DNA of 31,970 nt from a virus: IMG/VR virus record IMGVR_UViG_3300037427_002639, positions 1-31,970 of that record; one strand, written 5' to 3'. How positions within the stretch are numbered: position 1 is the first letter of the stretch; each line of letters begins with the position of its first letter. The notes under the pieces are model-generated. The model saw nothing but the letters and a program-made list of their open reading frames with translations, did not search any database and was not told where the DNA came from. The translations under genes and the position numbers were made by a program. Positions 1 to 8,314 of this stretch are shown piece by piece.

Positions 1-735
1 AGTGACGATCCAAACTCAATTCGTTCCCGTGCCAAGAATATTATGCTTAAGCAATTTGAGCATTACAAAAACGGAAGACTTGGTGTTATTATTGACGGAA
101 CGGGTGATGACTATGCTAAAATATCCAAGCAAAAGAAAGAGTTGGAAAAACTTGGTTATGATTGTTATATGGTGTTTGTTAATACGTCACTTGAAGTTGC
201 TCAACAAAGAAACGCATTTCGTGCAAGAAAACTTCCAAGAAAATTAGTGAAAGCAGTTTGGACTGATGTACAAAAAAACATGGGAAGATTCCAAAGTGCG
301 TTTAAGCAAAATTTCACCATCATAGATAATTCAGAAGATTTAAGAAGTAAAACGAAACCAGGAAAACTTGACCTTGCTCCGTTTATATTAAAAGCAACCG
401 CAAAGTTCATCTCAAAACCAATCCGCAATCCAGTTGGAAAGGAGTGGGTTGCATTGATGATGAAGCATGATAAGATGACCAAAAGTGGTGATAAACGAAA
501 TAGACTCCATGAATCTCCTGAAGATGCAGAACCGGACATAGACGAGATGGATGATGTTACTTTACCAATGGATCTTGAACGATATTTGAGTAGAACGATT
601 CACATTATCGAAAAATTTGATTTACAACCACGGAAGAACCTTGCAGTTCTGTCCAGATTGGTTGAAAGTTTGGAGTTGAATAAGAATCAGTTTATTCGGT
701 TCTTTAATAAGATAAAGGCAAATAAGTTTGACTGA
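1..735 (+). CDS. P-loop kinase-like protein, 5' truncated by window edge
   Basis: The frame is open from base 1, so the start lies outside the window; at least 244 residues are visible and the first internal ATG is at 43. The visible part reads like the C-terminal half of a zeta-toxin/AAA_33-type P-loop kinase: a hydrophobic strand ending in IIDGTGDDY (Walker-B-like), then VFVNTSLEVAQQRN and the basic stretch RARKLPRKLV, which fits the LID of such kinases, then a strand ending IIDNS. The Walker A loop would be upstream and cannot be checked. The last ~110 residues form a separate charged, helical tail. Its stop overlaps the next ATG by one base (TGATG), so it opens the visible operon. Phosphorylation of a nucleotide, nucleic acid or small molecule is possible; the substrate is unknown. 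The kinase family call is inference from motifs. Confidence 0.7.
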   Translation, partial: SDDPNSIRSRAKNIMLKQFEHYKNGRLGVIIDGTGDDYAKISKQKKELEKLGYDCYMVFVNTSLEVAQQRNAFRARKLPRKLVKAVWTDVQKNMGRFQSAFKQNFTIIDNSEDLRSKTKPGKLDLAPFILKATAKFISKPIRNPVGKEWVALMMKHDKMTKSGDKRNRLHESPEDAEPDIDEMDDVTLPMDLERYLSRTIHIIEKFDLQPRKNLAVLSRLVESLELNKNQFIRFFNKIKANKFD

Positions 736-1100
736 TGGAATCTGAAGTACATACCGATACTAATCAACTGGTCTCTGATTTGATGTTTGAAAGAATGGGG
801 GAAGAGTGGAGACTAGAACTTGCCAAGTCTGGAAATAAAGTTAGTTATGCATCAAAGAGACATGGTAGCAGAAACTGGGCAGAGAAGTTAGCAGAAAAGT
901 TATTAAAGTCATCGGATGAGTATGAATTTATCGGAATTTTCAGTGAAGGAGAATCAACCGAAGGTCCTATATTGGAAGGGGTGGTTTACCATTGTACAGA
1001 ATTTTATCTAAAGAAATCGCCGTATATGTACTTTGAAAAAAAGGACGCATGTAGGTATACACTTAGAACAAAAAAACCCACCGAATATGTTGAGGGGTAA
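735..1100 (+). CDS. hypothetical protein (121 aa)
   Basis: The ATG at 735 overlaps the preceding stop by one base, which implies translational coupling; only a weak AAAGG lies upstream (about 715-719). The product is a soluble, mixed alpha/beta protein without a signal peptide or membrane segment. The middle (ELAKSGNKVSYASKRHG...NWAEKLAEKLL) looks helical and basic, the end (GVVYHCTEFYLKKSPYMYFEKKDACRYTL) looks like several short strands. I do not recognise the family. Its position between a kinase-like protein and a nucleotidyltransferase/ligase-like protein suggests that it is expressed with them, but no function can be given. Confidence 0.7.
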   Translation: MESEVHTDTNQLVSDLMFERMGEEWRLELAKSGNKVSYASKRHGSRNWAEKLAEKLLKSSDEYEFIGIFSEGESTEGPILEGVVYHCTEFYLKKSPYMYFEKKDACRYTLRTKKPTEYVEG

Positions 1101-1102
1101 CT

Positions 1103-1627
1103 ATGACCATACAAGAATATAACCGATACAAAGACGACCCGTTTTGGATGAAATCAAAATACGATGGGGTTTCCGGTGAACAACGGTTGCCAGTCCAACG
1201 CAGATTGCGTAAGGGTGGTGTTAAGTTTAAGAAAGGGGATGAGATTCTTTATTATCCAAAGGGGAAGGTTATTATGGTAGGTAAGGATGCAGAACAGGCA
1301 TACAGAGACTTCCAAGCAGCTGCCCAGGATGAAGATTTTTATATGTCCCAATACGAGGAATCAAAAATGGAAGAACAAATACAAGAAAGATACGATAGTG
1401 CAGAGTATAAAAAGGCAATTAAGTTTATGTCCGGATTACATTCAAGCATTTTAAAAACACGTGATAAAGTAATTCGTTGGTTGGAACGCAAGGGATTTGG
1501 TAAAGTTGCAGATGACATTGACGATATGGATTCGAAAGAATGGAGTTCGTTTTTATCTAATAAAGTGTATGAGCAAAAGTTGAGAAATCAAATTCGTGGT
1601 ATACTGACCGAAATACTTAATAAATGA
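1103..1627 (+). CDS. hypothetical protein (174 aa) with C-terminal amphipathic helix
   Basis: A strong ribosome site (GAGGGG, about 1091-1097) supports the ATG at 1103, two bases after the previous stop. The N-terminal half contains the pattern FKKGDEILYYPKGKVIMVG, a small beta domain of a kind I associate with conserved proteins of marine T4-like phages. The middle is acidic and Tyr-rich. The C-terminal third is helical and ends in LRNQIRGILTEILNK, a short amphipathic segment similar to the N-terminal segments of several proteins encoded at 11785-16534. The stop overlaps the next start as ATGA (1624-1627), so the two are probably coupled. Function unknown. Confidence 0.75.
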   Translation: MTIQEYNRYKDDPFWMKSKYDGVSGEQRLPVQRRLRKGGVKFKKGDEILYYPKGKVIMVGKDAEQAYRDFQAAAQDEDFYMSQYEESKMEEQIQERYDSAEYKKAIKFMSGLHSSILKTRDKVIRWLERKGFGKVADDIDDMDSKEWSSFLSNKVYEQKLRNQIRGILTEILNK

Positions 1628-4122
1628 ATACACCCACCACATCATCTCTCACCACGGACTTAACCGAGTATATGCTTGGTGACATACTAAGTGAGTCACC
1701 TGAAATAAAGAAGGTGATTGGAATCTATCCAGGTAGATTCCAACCTGCCGGACTACACCACTATAAGACTTATAAGTGGTTTTCTAAGCAATTTGATGAT
1801 GCATGGGTGGCAACGAGTGATAAAACAAATACAACAGATAGTCCGTTGGATTTCCGTTCAAAGAAAATGATATGGAATAAGCACGGAGTGCGTAAAATTT
1901 CTCAAGTTAAAAATCCATACAAAGCAGAGGAGATATTGAAAAAATATGATCCCGAAACAACGGCTGCGGTATTCCTTGTGGGAAAGAAAGATGCAGACCG
2001 ACTGAAAGGAAAGTTTTTCCGTACATGGAAGGGCAAGGCAGAACTCGGGTATCGTGATGGGGCATATCTGCTACTTGCACCTCATGTTAGCATAAAGGTG
2101 TTGGGAAATGAGGTGAATGGTACATATATTCGTGAACTTCTCGGTAGTAACAAATACACTAACGCACAGAAGGTTGAAGCATTTGAAGATTTATTTGGTT
2201 GGTATGATGAGAGGATATTTGTTTATTTAAAAAAGAAGTTCAGCACATTGTTTGAGAATATTGAAATATTTGATAACTTTCTAACTGAATACCCAGGAAT
2301 GGAGAACTTCGTCGATAACATTCCAACAAACATATTAGAACTTAGTAGTGTTTCTGGTATGGGAAAACCAATGGTAGATGATGGACCTACTGGATTTTTC
2401 CCAGGGGACTCGTATGAGGCGCATACTAAGGGTCGTGCGGAACAACTTGGGTATGAATTGCTAAACTATGTTGCCGGAAAAAATACAACCCCACGAAACA
2501 CAGATTATAGAATATGGGGGGACTACTCCGGTCCAGTTCCGAGTGTATCATTTTTTCCATCGGGGGATATTGATGAAAAGACACCAACCAATCAAATTGA
2601 GTATGAAAATTCACAGACTGCATATACTGCATGGGAAAAATTCATAAAATCATCCGCAGAAGTTGTTGGGTTTAAGATTGTGGATTTTCTGGGTGCAGAT
2701 ATGTCCATTCGTAAACACGATGAGCAAGGTGACGAGGATATGGATTCCAAATTTGTTATTGATACAGAGACGTCGGAAGACTCCGAGGACGAAATTGAAT
2801 CGGGTGTAAAGGGTGATGCAGTTGATGAAAGTATCTTGATAATGGAGGGAGGTGCGGCCGGCCATATGTCCCACCCATTTGATGATCGTGATTTGACATT
2901 TTCTGATCTAAAAGAAATGATTCGCAGATCATTGTCAGGTGAGCTGAACGTTGAAAAGGAAGTCACCGAAAAACTTGATGGTCAAAATTTAATGTTTAGT
3001 TGGAAGGACGGGAAACTTATCGCTGCACGTAATCAAGGACATTTAAAAAATGCAGGCGCAGCTGCCCCGGATGTTAGTGCGTTTAAGGATTTTTTTGCAA
3101 ACCGAGATGAGAATATCCGAGATGCATTCGTAAATGCGGTAGAGGACTTGGAATCTGCAATATCCAAATTAAGTGATTCTCAGAAGACTAAGATTTTCCA
3201 CGAAGGAGAACGATTTATGAACATTGAGGTAATGACACCCGCAACGCAAAATGTTATTCCTCAAAATGTTGATATGTTGGTATTCCACGGAACGCAGGCG
3301 TATAACTCCGCAGGAAAACCTGTGGATACCGACTTGGACGGAAATAATATAACAAGTGAACTTAAAGATTCTGCGAGGATGCTCAAGGGGATGCTCAAGC
3401 AAATCAATGCAGATGTACAGGCACGATATTCATTAAATGCACCGATTGTGGTAAATCTTCCAAAAAGTAAAACTTTTGCCGACTCCCTTGCAAAATATAC
3501 TACTATGATTGACAAACTTAAAAAGGAATTTAAGTTAAAAGATAATGATAAGGTTATGAAATATCATGACGCATGGTGGAGAAATTTGCTTGATAAACAA
3601 CAATCCCAAAAGAAGGAAGTATTTCCCTCAAACGTATACGAAGCACTAATCGGCAGATGGGCATACAACGACAAGAGTAATAAGATTACAACAATTCGTA
3701 TGGATCTTGAAAACCAACCTAAGTTGAAGGCATGGGTGAATAAGTTTGAGAAGGAAGACATTGTTAAGCAATTTGAAGCAAATATGTGGCCATTCCAATT
3801 TATCTTTTTGAAACTTGGAGCAGAGGTGTTGCAGAACGTAAAAGGATTTGTGGCAGCCGGTGGTGCGGATGATATAGCAAAGGCACTTGATGCCCACACC
3901 AAGACATTGGAAAGTAAGAAGATTGGTTCGGTTGAGTCACCTGATAAGTTCAAAAAGGATATGGAAAAACTTAATAAAAACCTAGCTAGATTGAGTGCAA
4001 TTGGTGGTACATCTGCAATAGCACCAACCGAGGGGGTAGTTTTTCAATATAAGGGTGGAACATATAAATTAACTGGTACGTTTGCCCCCATAAATCAAAT
4101 TATGGGTATAATGAGGTTTTAG
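1624..4122 (+). CDS. nucleotidyltransferase-like / nucleic-acid ligase-like fusion protein (832 aa)
   Basis: Two catalytic-type domains can be seen. Residues ~30-200 resemble the cytidylyltransferase/NMN-adenylyltransferase superfamily: VIGIYPGRFQP at 31-41, then AGLHH (42-46) where the family has F-H-x-G-H, and VNGTYIREL (164-172) at the place of the ISxTxxR motif. Residues ~410-832 resemble the covalent nucleotidyltransferase (ATP-dependent RNA/DNA ligase) fold: motif I KLDG with the candidate adenylated lysine K450, a FMNIEVM strand (532-537) like motif III, EGVVF (803-807) like motif IV and YKLTG (814-818) like motif V. The linker at ~365-400 is acidic. The start overlaps the previous stop (ATGA). 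A kinase-like gene opens the same operon, so an RNA or DNA end-repair, or nucleotide/cofactor, pathway is plausible; that is inference. The first domain may be catalytically altered because the HxGH motif is rearranged. Confidence 0.75.
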   Translation: MNTPTTSSLTTDLTEYMLGDILSESPEIKKVIGIYPGRFQPAGLHHYKTYKWFSKQFDDAWVATSDKTNTTDSPLDFRSKKMIWNKHGVRKISQVKNPYKAEEILKKYDPETTAAVFLVGKKDADRLKGKFFRTWKGKAELGYRDGAYLLLAPHVSIKVLGNEVNGTYIRELLGSNKYTNAQKVEAFEDLFGWYDERIFVYLKKKFSTLFENIEIFDNFLTEYPGMENFVDNIPTNILELSSVSGMGKPMVDDGPTGFFPGDSYEAHTKGRAEQLGYELLNYVAGKNTTPRNTDYRIWGDYSGPVPSVSFFPSGDIDEKTPTNQIEYENSQTAYTAWEKFIKSSAEVVGFKIVDFLGADMSIRKHDEQGDEDMDSKFVIDTETSEDSEDEIESGVKGDAVDESILIMEGGAAGHMSHPFDDRDLTFSDLKEMIRRSLSGELNVEKEVTEKLDGQNLMFSWKDGKLIAARNQGHLKNAGAAAPDVSAFKDFFANRDENIRDAFVNAVEDLESAISKLSDSQKTKIFHEGERFMNIEVMTPATQNVIPQNVDMLVFHGTQAYNSAGKPVDTDLDGNNITSELKDSARMLKGMLKQINADVQARYSLNAPIVVNLPKSKTFADSLAKYTTMIDKLKKEFKLKDNDKVMKYHDAWWRNLLDKQQSQKKEVFPSNVYEALIGRWAYNDKSNKITTIRMDLENQPKLKAWVNKFEKEDIVKQFEANMWPFQFIFLKLGAEVLQNVKGFVAAGGADDIAKALDAHTKTLESKKIGSVESPDKFKKDMEKLNKNLARLSAIGGTSAIAPTEGVVFQYKGGTYKLTGTFAPINQIMGIMRF

Positions 4123-4123
4123 G

Positions 4124-5182
4124 ATGAAACTATCCGAACGAAATCTTTCAAGGTCTGCCCGTAGAAAGATGGCTCAGCGAGCAAAACGCACGGCAAAAAA
4201 ACGAGCAGTTAAACGGAAAGCACGTCAGAAACGAATGAAGTCGGTTGACCAACTCAAGGCCGCATCCGAAAAACTTGCTAAAAACTTACTTGTGAAGAAG
4301 TTAACTGGTGGTAAGACATATCAACAATTATCAATCGGCAAACGGGAAGTTGTGGATAAGAAACTTGCCCAACGTGCAGGTATTGTGAAAAAAGTTGCCC
4401 GTAAATTATTACCCAAAGTTAAAGCAAAGGAAAAGGAACGACTAAAACGTGTCAGAGCAAAGTCACAGGGACATGAGATGAATGAATCTGTTGAGGGTAA
4501 GCATGGTGTGTTAACACTAGTTGTGAACGGATCTCAACCTGAAGTATCTGCACGATACGTAAATGGTAAGTTGAAACCATATGTATTCAAGACAAAAGAT
4601 GATGCTAAAAACCACACCGATAATGTTGGTGGCAAACCATTTGAGTCAATGGAAACTGGATTGTTTTACGTGGAATTTACTAAAATTGATGGTCCAGTAA
4701 ACGAGTATGTTGGACCTAAATACAAAACTGCAAACGAGATAAAGAAGCATTGGAAAAAAGACTACCCAAATGCTGAGTTTACTTTTAAAAAGGTTCGTGC
4801 CAAGGGAAACGATTGGTTGCTTGTGCTTTCCCCAAAGGGTGTTGAACTTGAGAGGTATCAATATGTACCAAAAACAGGATGGATTGAAATGAATGAAAAC
4901 AAAGATAACAAAGAAGATGTAAAAGATTTAAGGTCAATGCTTGATATTGCAAAAATGCTTAGTGATAAAAGTCCATACTTCAAAGGTCGTGGAAGCAAAA
5001 AAGAATACATCAAGATGCTTGTCCACAAAATACAAAAGTTGTCGGAAGCAAAAAAGCAAAAGTTGATGACAAAGATGGATGCATATAAAAAGGTACGCAA
5101 AGAAACACTACCCAAAAGTAGACCGATGAAAAGCAAAAAGGCATATGACAGAAAAGACTATAAGAAGGGGAAGTATGATTAA
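4124..5182 (+). CDS. basic conserved phage protein (352 aa), function unknown
   Basis: The ATG lies one base after the previous stop. The first ~115 residues are extremely Arg/Lys-rich and helical (SRSARRKMAQRAKRTAKKR, later VARKLLPKVKAKEKERLKR), which suggests nucleic-acid or capsid-interior binding; I recall similar Arg/Lys-rich N-termini in hypothetical proteins of marine T4-like phages. Residues ~122-250 form a separate beta-rich region with many Tyr/Trp residues. The C-terminus (KKVRKETLPKSRPMKSKKAYDRK...) is again basic and looks like a detachable tail. No catalytic motif is visible. Its last 8 bases overlap the next gene. Three-part architecture is seen directly; any DNA-binding role is inference from charge. 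Confidence 0.75.
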   Translation: MKLSERNLSRSARRKMAQRAKRTAKKRAVKRKARQKRMKSVDQLKAASEKLAKNLLVKKLTGGKTYQQLSIGKREVVDKKLAQRAGIVKKVARKLLPKVKAKEKERLKRVRAKSQGHEMNESVEGKHGVLTLVVNGSQPEVSARYVNGKLKPYVFKTKDDAKNHTDNVGGKPFESMETGLFYVEFTKIDGPVNEYVGPKYKTANEIKKHWKKDYPNAEFTFKKVRAKGNDWLLVLSPKGVELERYQYVPKTGWIEMNENKDNKEDVKDLRSMLDIAKMLSDKSPYFKGRGSKKEYIKMLVHKIQKLSEAKKQKLMTKMDAYKKVRKETLPKSRPMKSKKAYDRKDYKKGKYD

Positions 5183-5531
5183 ACTCATGGATGCAGTTAT
5201 CGGAACGGTGAGTGATAAAGTAACCATTTCCGTTCAAATTAATAAGACTAAACACGCAGGTGAACGTCAGTCAAGACACGATCATACCCAAATTTCTGAA
5301 AAGGATATAGTGAATGTCGCAGACCAGGCAATTCCTGATATTACCAAGGCCTTGGTGTTTGATAGAATTGATGTGGGTGATTATATCCATGTCAAGGATA
5401 GAAAGACTGCATTGAATTTAATTGGACTCCTCCAAGAAAAATCTCCGTATAATTTGATGTTTGTGATAATGACTGTTATGATAAAGCCTAACTTTGTTGC
5501 GAAGAAGGGAACATATACGATTGTTGTGTAG
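5175..5531 (+). CDS. small conserved hypothetical protein (118 aa)
   Basis: I chose the ATG at 5175 over an in-frame ATG at 5145 because it has an AAGGGG ribosome site at the right distance and gives only an 8-base overlap with the previous gene. The sequence contains KHAGERQSRHDHTQISEKD, then an alternation of strands ending in NLMFVIMTVMIKPNFVAKKG and TYTIVV. This pattern recalls small compact alpha/beta proteins common in marine T4-like phages, and loosely the BrnT/RelE-like toxin shape, but I see no diagnostic catalytic residues. Cytoplasmic, no membrane segment. Function unknown. Confidence 0.7.
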   Translation: MIKLMDAVIGTVSDKVTISVQINKTKHAGERQSRHDHTQISEKDIVNVADQAIPDITKALVFDRIDVGDYIHVKDRKTALNLIGLLQEKSPYNLMFVIMTVMIKPNFVAKKGTYTIVV

Positions 5532-5544
5532 TGGAGAATGTGAT

Positions 5545-5946
5545 GTGATCAAATTGAATGGTAACATTTACCTGGATGAGTCGGAGGTTGATAGGTATGT
5601 GAGTGAAGTATCCACCAAATTCAATACATCACATCGTGCATTGTTACCTAGAAAAATAATCTATTTGGATGTTGAGTTTGTATCGGTGCTTAGAGATGAG
5701 GCAAAAAATACATCATTGGCTATGTTTTATTTATATGGGTATGGGGAGAAACACGCACCGATTGGGAAACTTATCCACGCAATATATGATAGATTGCGTC
5801 CGGAGGAGTCCTGTTGTGATAAATTATATTTCATGCAGTATGACTTATCAGATTCACAACGAAAAAAATATAGAACTCAATATGAGAATTTTTTGGTAAA
5901 TATTTTTCTTGAAGAATGTATACTTAAATTTAAAAAGTTATCATAG
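5545..5946 (+). CDS. hypothetical protein (133 aa), GTG start
   Basis: The frame is open from an ATG at 5494, but that would overlap the previous gene by 38 bases. A GTG at 5545 has GGAG (5533-5536) eight bases upstream and lies 13 bases after the previous stop, so I prefer it; the protein then starts M-IKLNGNIYLDESEVDRY. It is a mixed, Tyr-rich protein with a predicted helical C-terminus and no recognisable motif. The stop TAG overlaps the following GTG start (TAGTG), so expression is probably coupled. No function can be proposed. Confidence 0.6.
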   Translation: MIKLNGNIYLDESEVDRYVSEVSTKFNTSHRALLPRKIIYLDVEFVSVLRDEAKNTSLAMFYLYGYGEKHAPIGKLIHAIYDRLRPEESCCDKLYFMQYDLSDSQRKKYRTQYENFLVNIFLEECILKFKKLS

Positions 5947-6611
5947 TGTTTGACAAACTACAAAAAAAGTGGAATAATAAGGTTATGGCTAAAATGGACA
6001 AAGAAGATTTAAAGTACGTTATCAAACGTTCTAAAAAGTTATTTAAAGGTGAAGAGATTCCTAAAGTGCATGGGTACGAAGGAGAAGTTGAAGAACTTGT
6101 TATTCGACAACCCGGTGAAGTATGGACAGATAAAGACGGAAAGGAGTGGAAGCAAATTGGGTCTAACTCTAAAGTTCGAACTGAGACTCTTATGGATAAA
6201 GTAAGAAAATTCGCAAGGTCTGCTCCCAATTGTCCGAAGGAAGTGTGTACTTGTGACACCACTCAACATTTGGATAAACGCATGGTTGCTATGAAAGGAA
6301 TGTGCTTTGATTGTGTACATGAACATGAACAAAAATTAAGAGATGAGGGAAAGTTTGCCGACTATGAGAAAAAAACCATGCTTGAAAATGAGAAAAGTTT
6401 TTTGATAGATGCTCGGAAGAAGATGGACGAGTCCAAGGACTACATTACAAAAGACCCTAAATTTTTGAATGAAGACGGATCACTTGAGCAGTGGAATATT
6501 CCAAGTAAGAAAACTTTGATGAAAGAACTGGAAGACGATATGAAACAACTTGATGAACGACTTGATGTCATTGAAACTGAGTTGAAAGAGTTTGCCGGAG
6601 TGGAATTTTAG
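5946..6611 (+). CDS. Cys-rich (zinc-ribbon-like) conserved phage protein (221 aa), GTG start
   Basis: The start is a GTG overlapping the previous stop (TAGTG). Residues ~55-68 (QPGEVWTDKDGKEW) and the Cys cluster C96, C101, C103, C120, C123 (CPKEVCTC...MCFDC) are the landmarks; the last two form a CxxC pair followed by VHEHEQKLRDEGKF. I recall the combination of GExWTDxDGxxWxQ with a CFDC element and a helical tail from hypothetical proteins of marine T4-like phages. The last ~90 residues are helical and charged and could form a coiled coil. The gene lies immediately before the large terminase, where some T4-like phages carry the small terminase, but I see no helix-turn-helix or family match, so that role is only a possibility. 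A metal-binding fold is inference. Confidence 0.7.
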   Translation: MFDKLQKKWNNKVMAKMDKEDLKYVIKRSKKLFKGEEIPKVHGYEGEVEELVIRQPGEVWTDKDGKEWKQIGSNSKVRTETLMDKVRKFARSAPNCPKEVCTCDTTQHLDKRMVAMKGMCFDCVHEHEQKLRDEGKFADYEKKTMLENEKSFLIDARKKMDESKDYITKDPKFLNEDGSLEQWNIPSKKTLMKELEDDMKQLDERLDVIETELKEFAGVEF

Positions 6612-6655
6612 ACGATACCTCTAACTTTTTGTTTTTGTAAAAAAGAACATATATA

Positions 6656-6665
6656 CATATTTATA
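6656..6665 (+). promoter_or_regulatory. putative late promoter CATATTTATA before terminase
   Basis: This is one copy of the (T/C)ATATTTATN motif found in nearly every intergenic gap of the window. The core ends four bases before the terminase ATG, and no Shine-Dalgarno site is visible, so transcription started from it would give a leaderless or almost leaderless mRNA. The promoter role is inferred from recurrence and position. Confidence 0.5.
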
Positions 6666-6669
6666 GTGG

Positions 6670-8280
6670 ATGACCGACAAAAAAGATCTACCACTACGGG
6701 AAATAATTAAACAAGAATATGCGGAGTGTCTTAAGTCACCTGTATATTTTATGAAAAAGTATTGTAAAATACAGCACCCAACACTTGGTACAATACCATT
6801 TCATTTATATGACTTTCAAGAAAAAACCTTGGAGAGTTTTAAGGATGAGCAATTTAATATAGTCCTCAAGGCTCGTCAAATGGGTATATCTACTCTTGTG
6901 TCGGGATATGCTCTGTGGTTGATGACCTTTTTTACGGATAAGTCTATATTGTGTATTGCTATCAATCAAGAAACTGCAAAGAACATTGTTACTAAGGTAA
7001 CACATATGTCAGATTTTCTACCGTCATGGTTGCGTTCTGAGTGTACTGAAAAGAATAAACTGAGTATGCGATTTAAGAACGGAAGTTCTATTAGAGCAGC
7101 CTCAAGTAGTGTTGATGCATCTCGTTCATCTTCGTTGAGTTTGCTTATCGTGGATGAGTGTGCATTCATTACAAACATGGAGGAAATTTGGACTGCATCA
7201 CAATCAACGATTACAACGGGTGGTCGTTCTATTTTGTTATCTACTCCCAATGGTATTGGTAATTTCTTTCACAAAACATGGGTGGGGTCGATGGAGGGAT
7301 CGAATCAATTTAACCCAATCAAACTCCATTGGTCATTGCACCCGGACAGAAACCAAGATTGGAGGGACGAGCAAACCACATTGCTGGGGGAAAGTGGTGC
7401 AACACAAGAATGTGATTGTGACTTTGTAACAAGTGGTAATTCGGTGGTGGACTCGACAATTGTTGAGTGGTATAAAAATAGTGTGGTCAAGGACCCACTT
7501 GAAAGACGGGGTGTTAATAAAGAATATTGGATATGGGAATATCCAGATCATTCAAAGGATTATGTGGTGGCTGCTGATGTCGCTCGGGGTGACGGAAAGG
7601 ACAAGAGTGCGTTTCATGTTTTCGATGTGGTAAATCTACGACAAGTTGCTGAGTTTAGGGGAGATATGGAAACTAAAGACTATGGAAACTTATTGGTTGC
7701 CGTTGCATCTGAATATAATGGGGCATTGCTTGTAGTTGAAAATGCAAATATTGGTTGGGCAGTTTTGCAACAAATACTTGACCACGGATATAACAATTTA
7801 TACTATACACAACGTGATTATCAATATGTGGATGAACTTGCACAACATACAAACAAAATAAACCGCATGGAGAAAAAACAAGTACCCGGATTTACGATGT
7901 CGGTGAAGACTAGACCACTTGTGATAAGTAAAATGGAAACTTATATGCGAGAAAAGGAACTTGTCATCAACTCGGAAAGAACCATTGAAGAACTTTTTAC
8001 ATTTATATGGAGTGGAATGAAGGCCGAGGCAATGCCAGGGTATACGGATGACTTAGTAATGAGTTTGTGTATAGCATTGTGGGTACGTGACACGGCACTG
8101 CGATTTAGATCAGATAACATGAATACTCAGAAAACTATGTTTGATTATATGGGAACAAGTAATAATATAATGGAAGATGGACCACAAAAACCAATTGGTC
8201 AATCCGGATTACCCTACAATCCATATGAAATGAAAAATCCACATGGAGGGACTGAAAGTCTTGACTGGTTACTTAAATAA
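6670..8280 (+). CDS. 17: terminase large subunit (gp17-like)
   Basis: This is the two-domain DNA-packaging motor. The ATPase has the T4-type Walker A variant ARQMGIST (residues 68-75), Walker B LLIVDE (158-163) with the catalytic Glu, and the coupling motif STPNG (191-195). The C-terminal RNase-H-like nuclease shows AADVARGDG with D303, VVENAN with E357, and TDDLVMS with D460/D461, the three acidic metal-binding positions. Length is 536 residues against about 610 in T4. It would act at the portal to cut concatemeric DNA and pump it into the prohead. Its ATG follows a putative late promoter directly. The family assignment is firm; the next genes, apart from the lipoprotein, are portal and head genes, as expected. 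Confidence 0.97.
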   Translation: MTDKKDLPLREIIKQEYAECLKSPVYFMKKYCKIQHPTLGTIPFHLYDFQEKTLESFKDEQFNIVLKARQMGISTLVSGYALWLMTFFTDKSILCIAINQETAKNIVTKVTHMSDFLPSWLRSECTEKNKLSMRFKNGSSIRAASSSVDASRSSSLSLLIVDECAFITNMEEIWTASQSTITTGGRSILLSTPNGIGNFFHKTWVGSMEGSNQFNPIKLHWSLHPDRNQDWRDEQTTLLGESGATQECDCDFVTSGNSVVDSTIVEWYKNSVVKDPLERRGVNKEYWIWEYPDHSKDYVVAADVARGDGKDKSAFHVFDVVNLRQVAEFRGDMETKDYGNLLVAVASEYNGALLVVENANIGWAVLQQILDHGYNNLYYTQRDYQYVDELAQHTNKINRMEKKQVPGFTMSVKTRPLVISKMETYMREKELVINSERTIEELFTFIWSGMKAEAMPGYTDDLVMSLCIALWVRDTALRFRSDNMNTQKTMFDYMGTSNNIMEDGPQKPIGQSGLPYNPYEMKNPHGGTESLDWLLK

Positions 8281-8314
8281 CTTAATTACAAAAATCAACT
8301 TGGAGACATCTATT

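Noticed and set aside
2-247. Plus-strand frame starting at the left edge
   Set aside because: It overlaps the kinase-like frame, which is open from base 1 and has a coherent protein pattern; this one has none.
8243-8314. Upstream start for the lipoprotein
   Set aside because: It lies inside the terminase gene and would bury the signal peptide; ATG 8315 has GGAG and gives a proper lipoprotein start.
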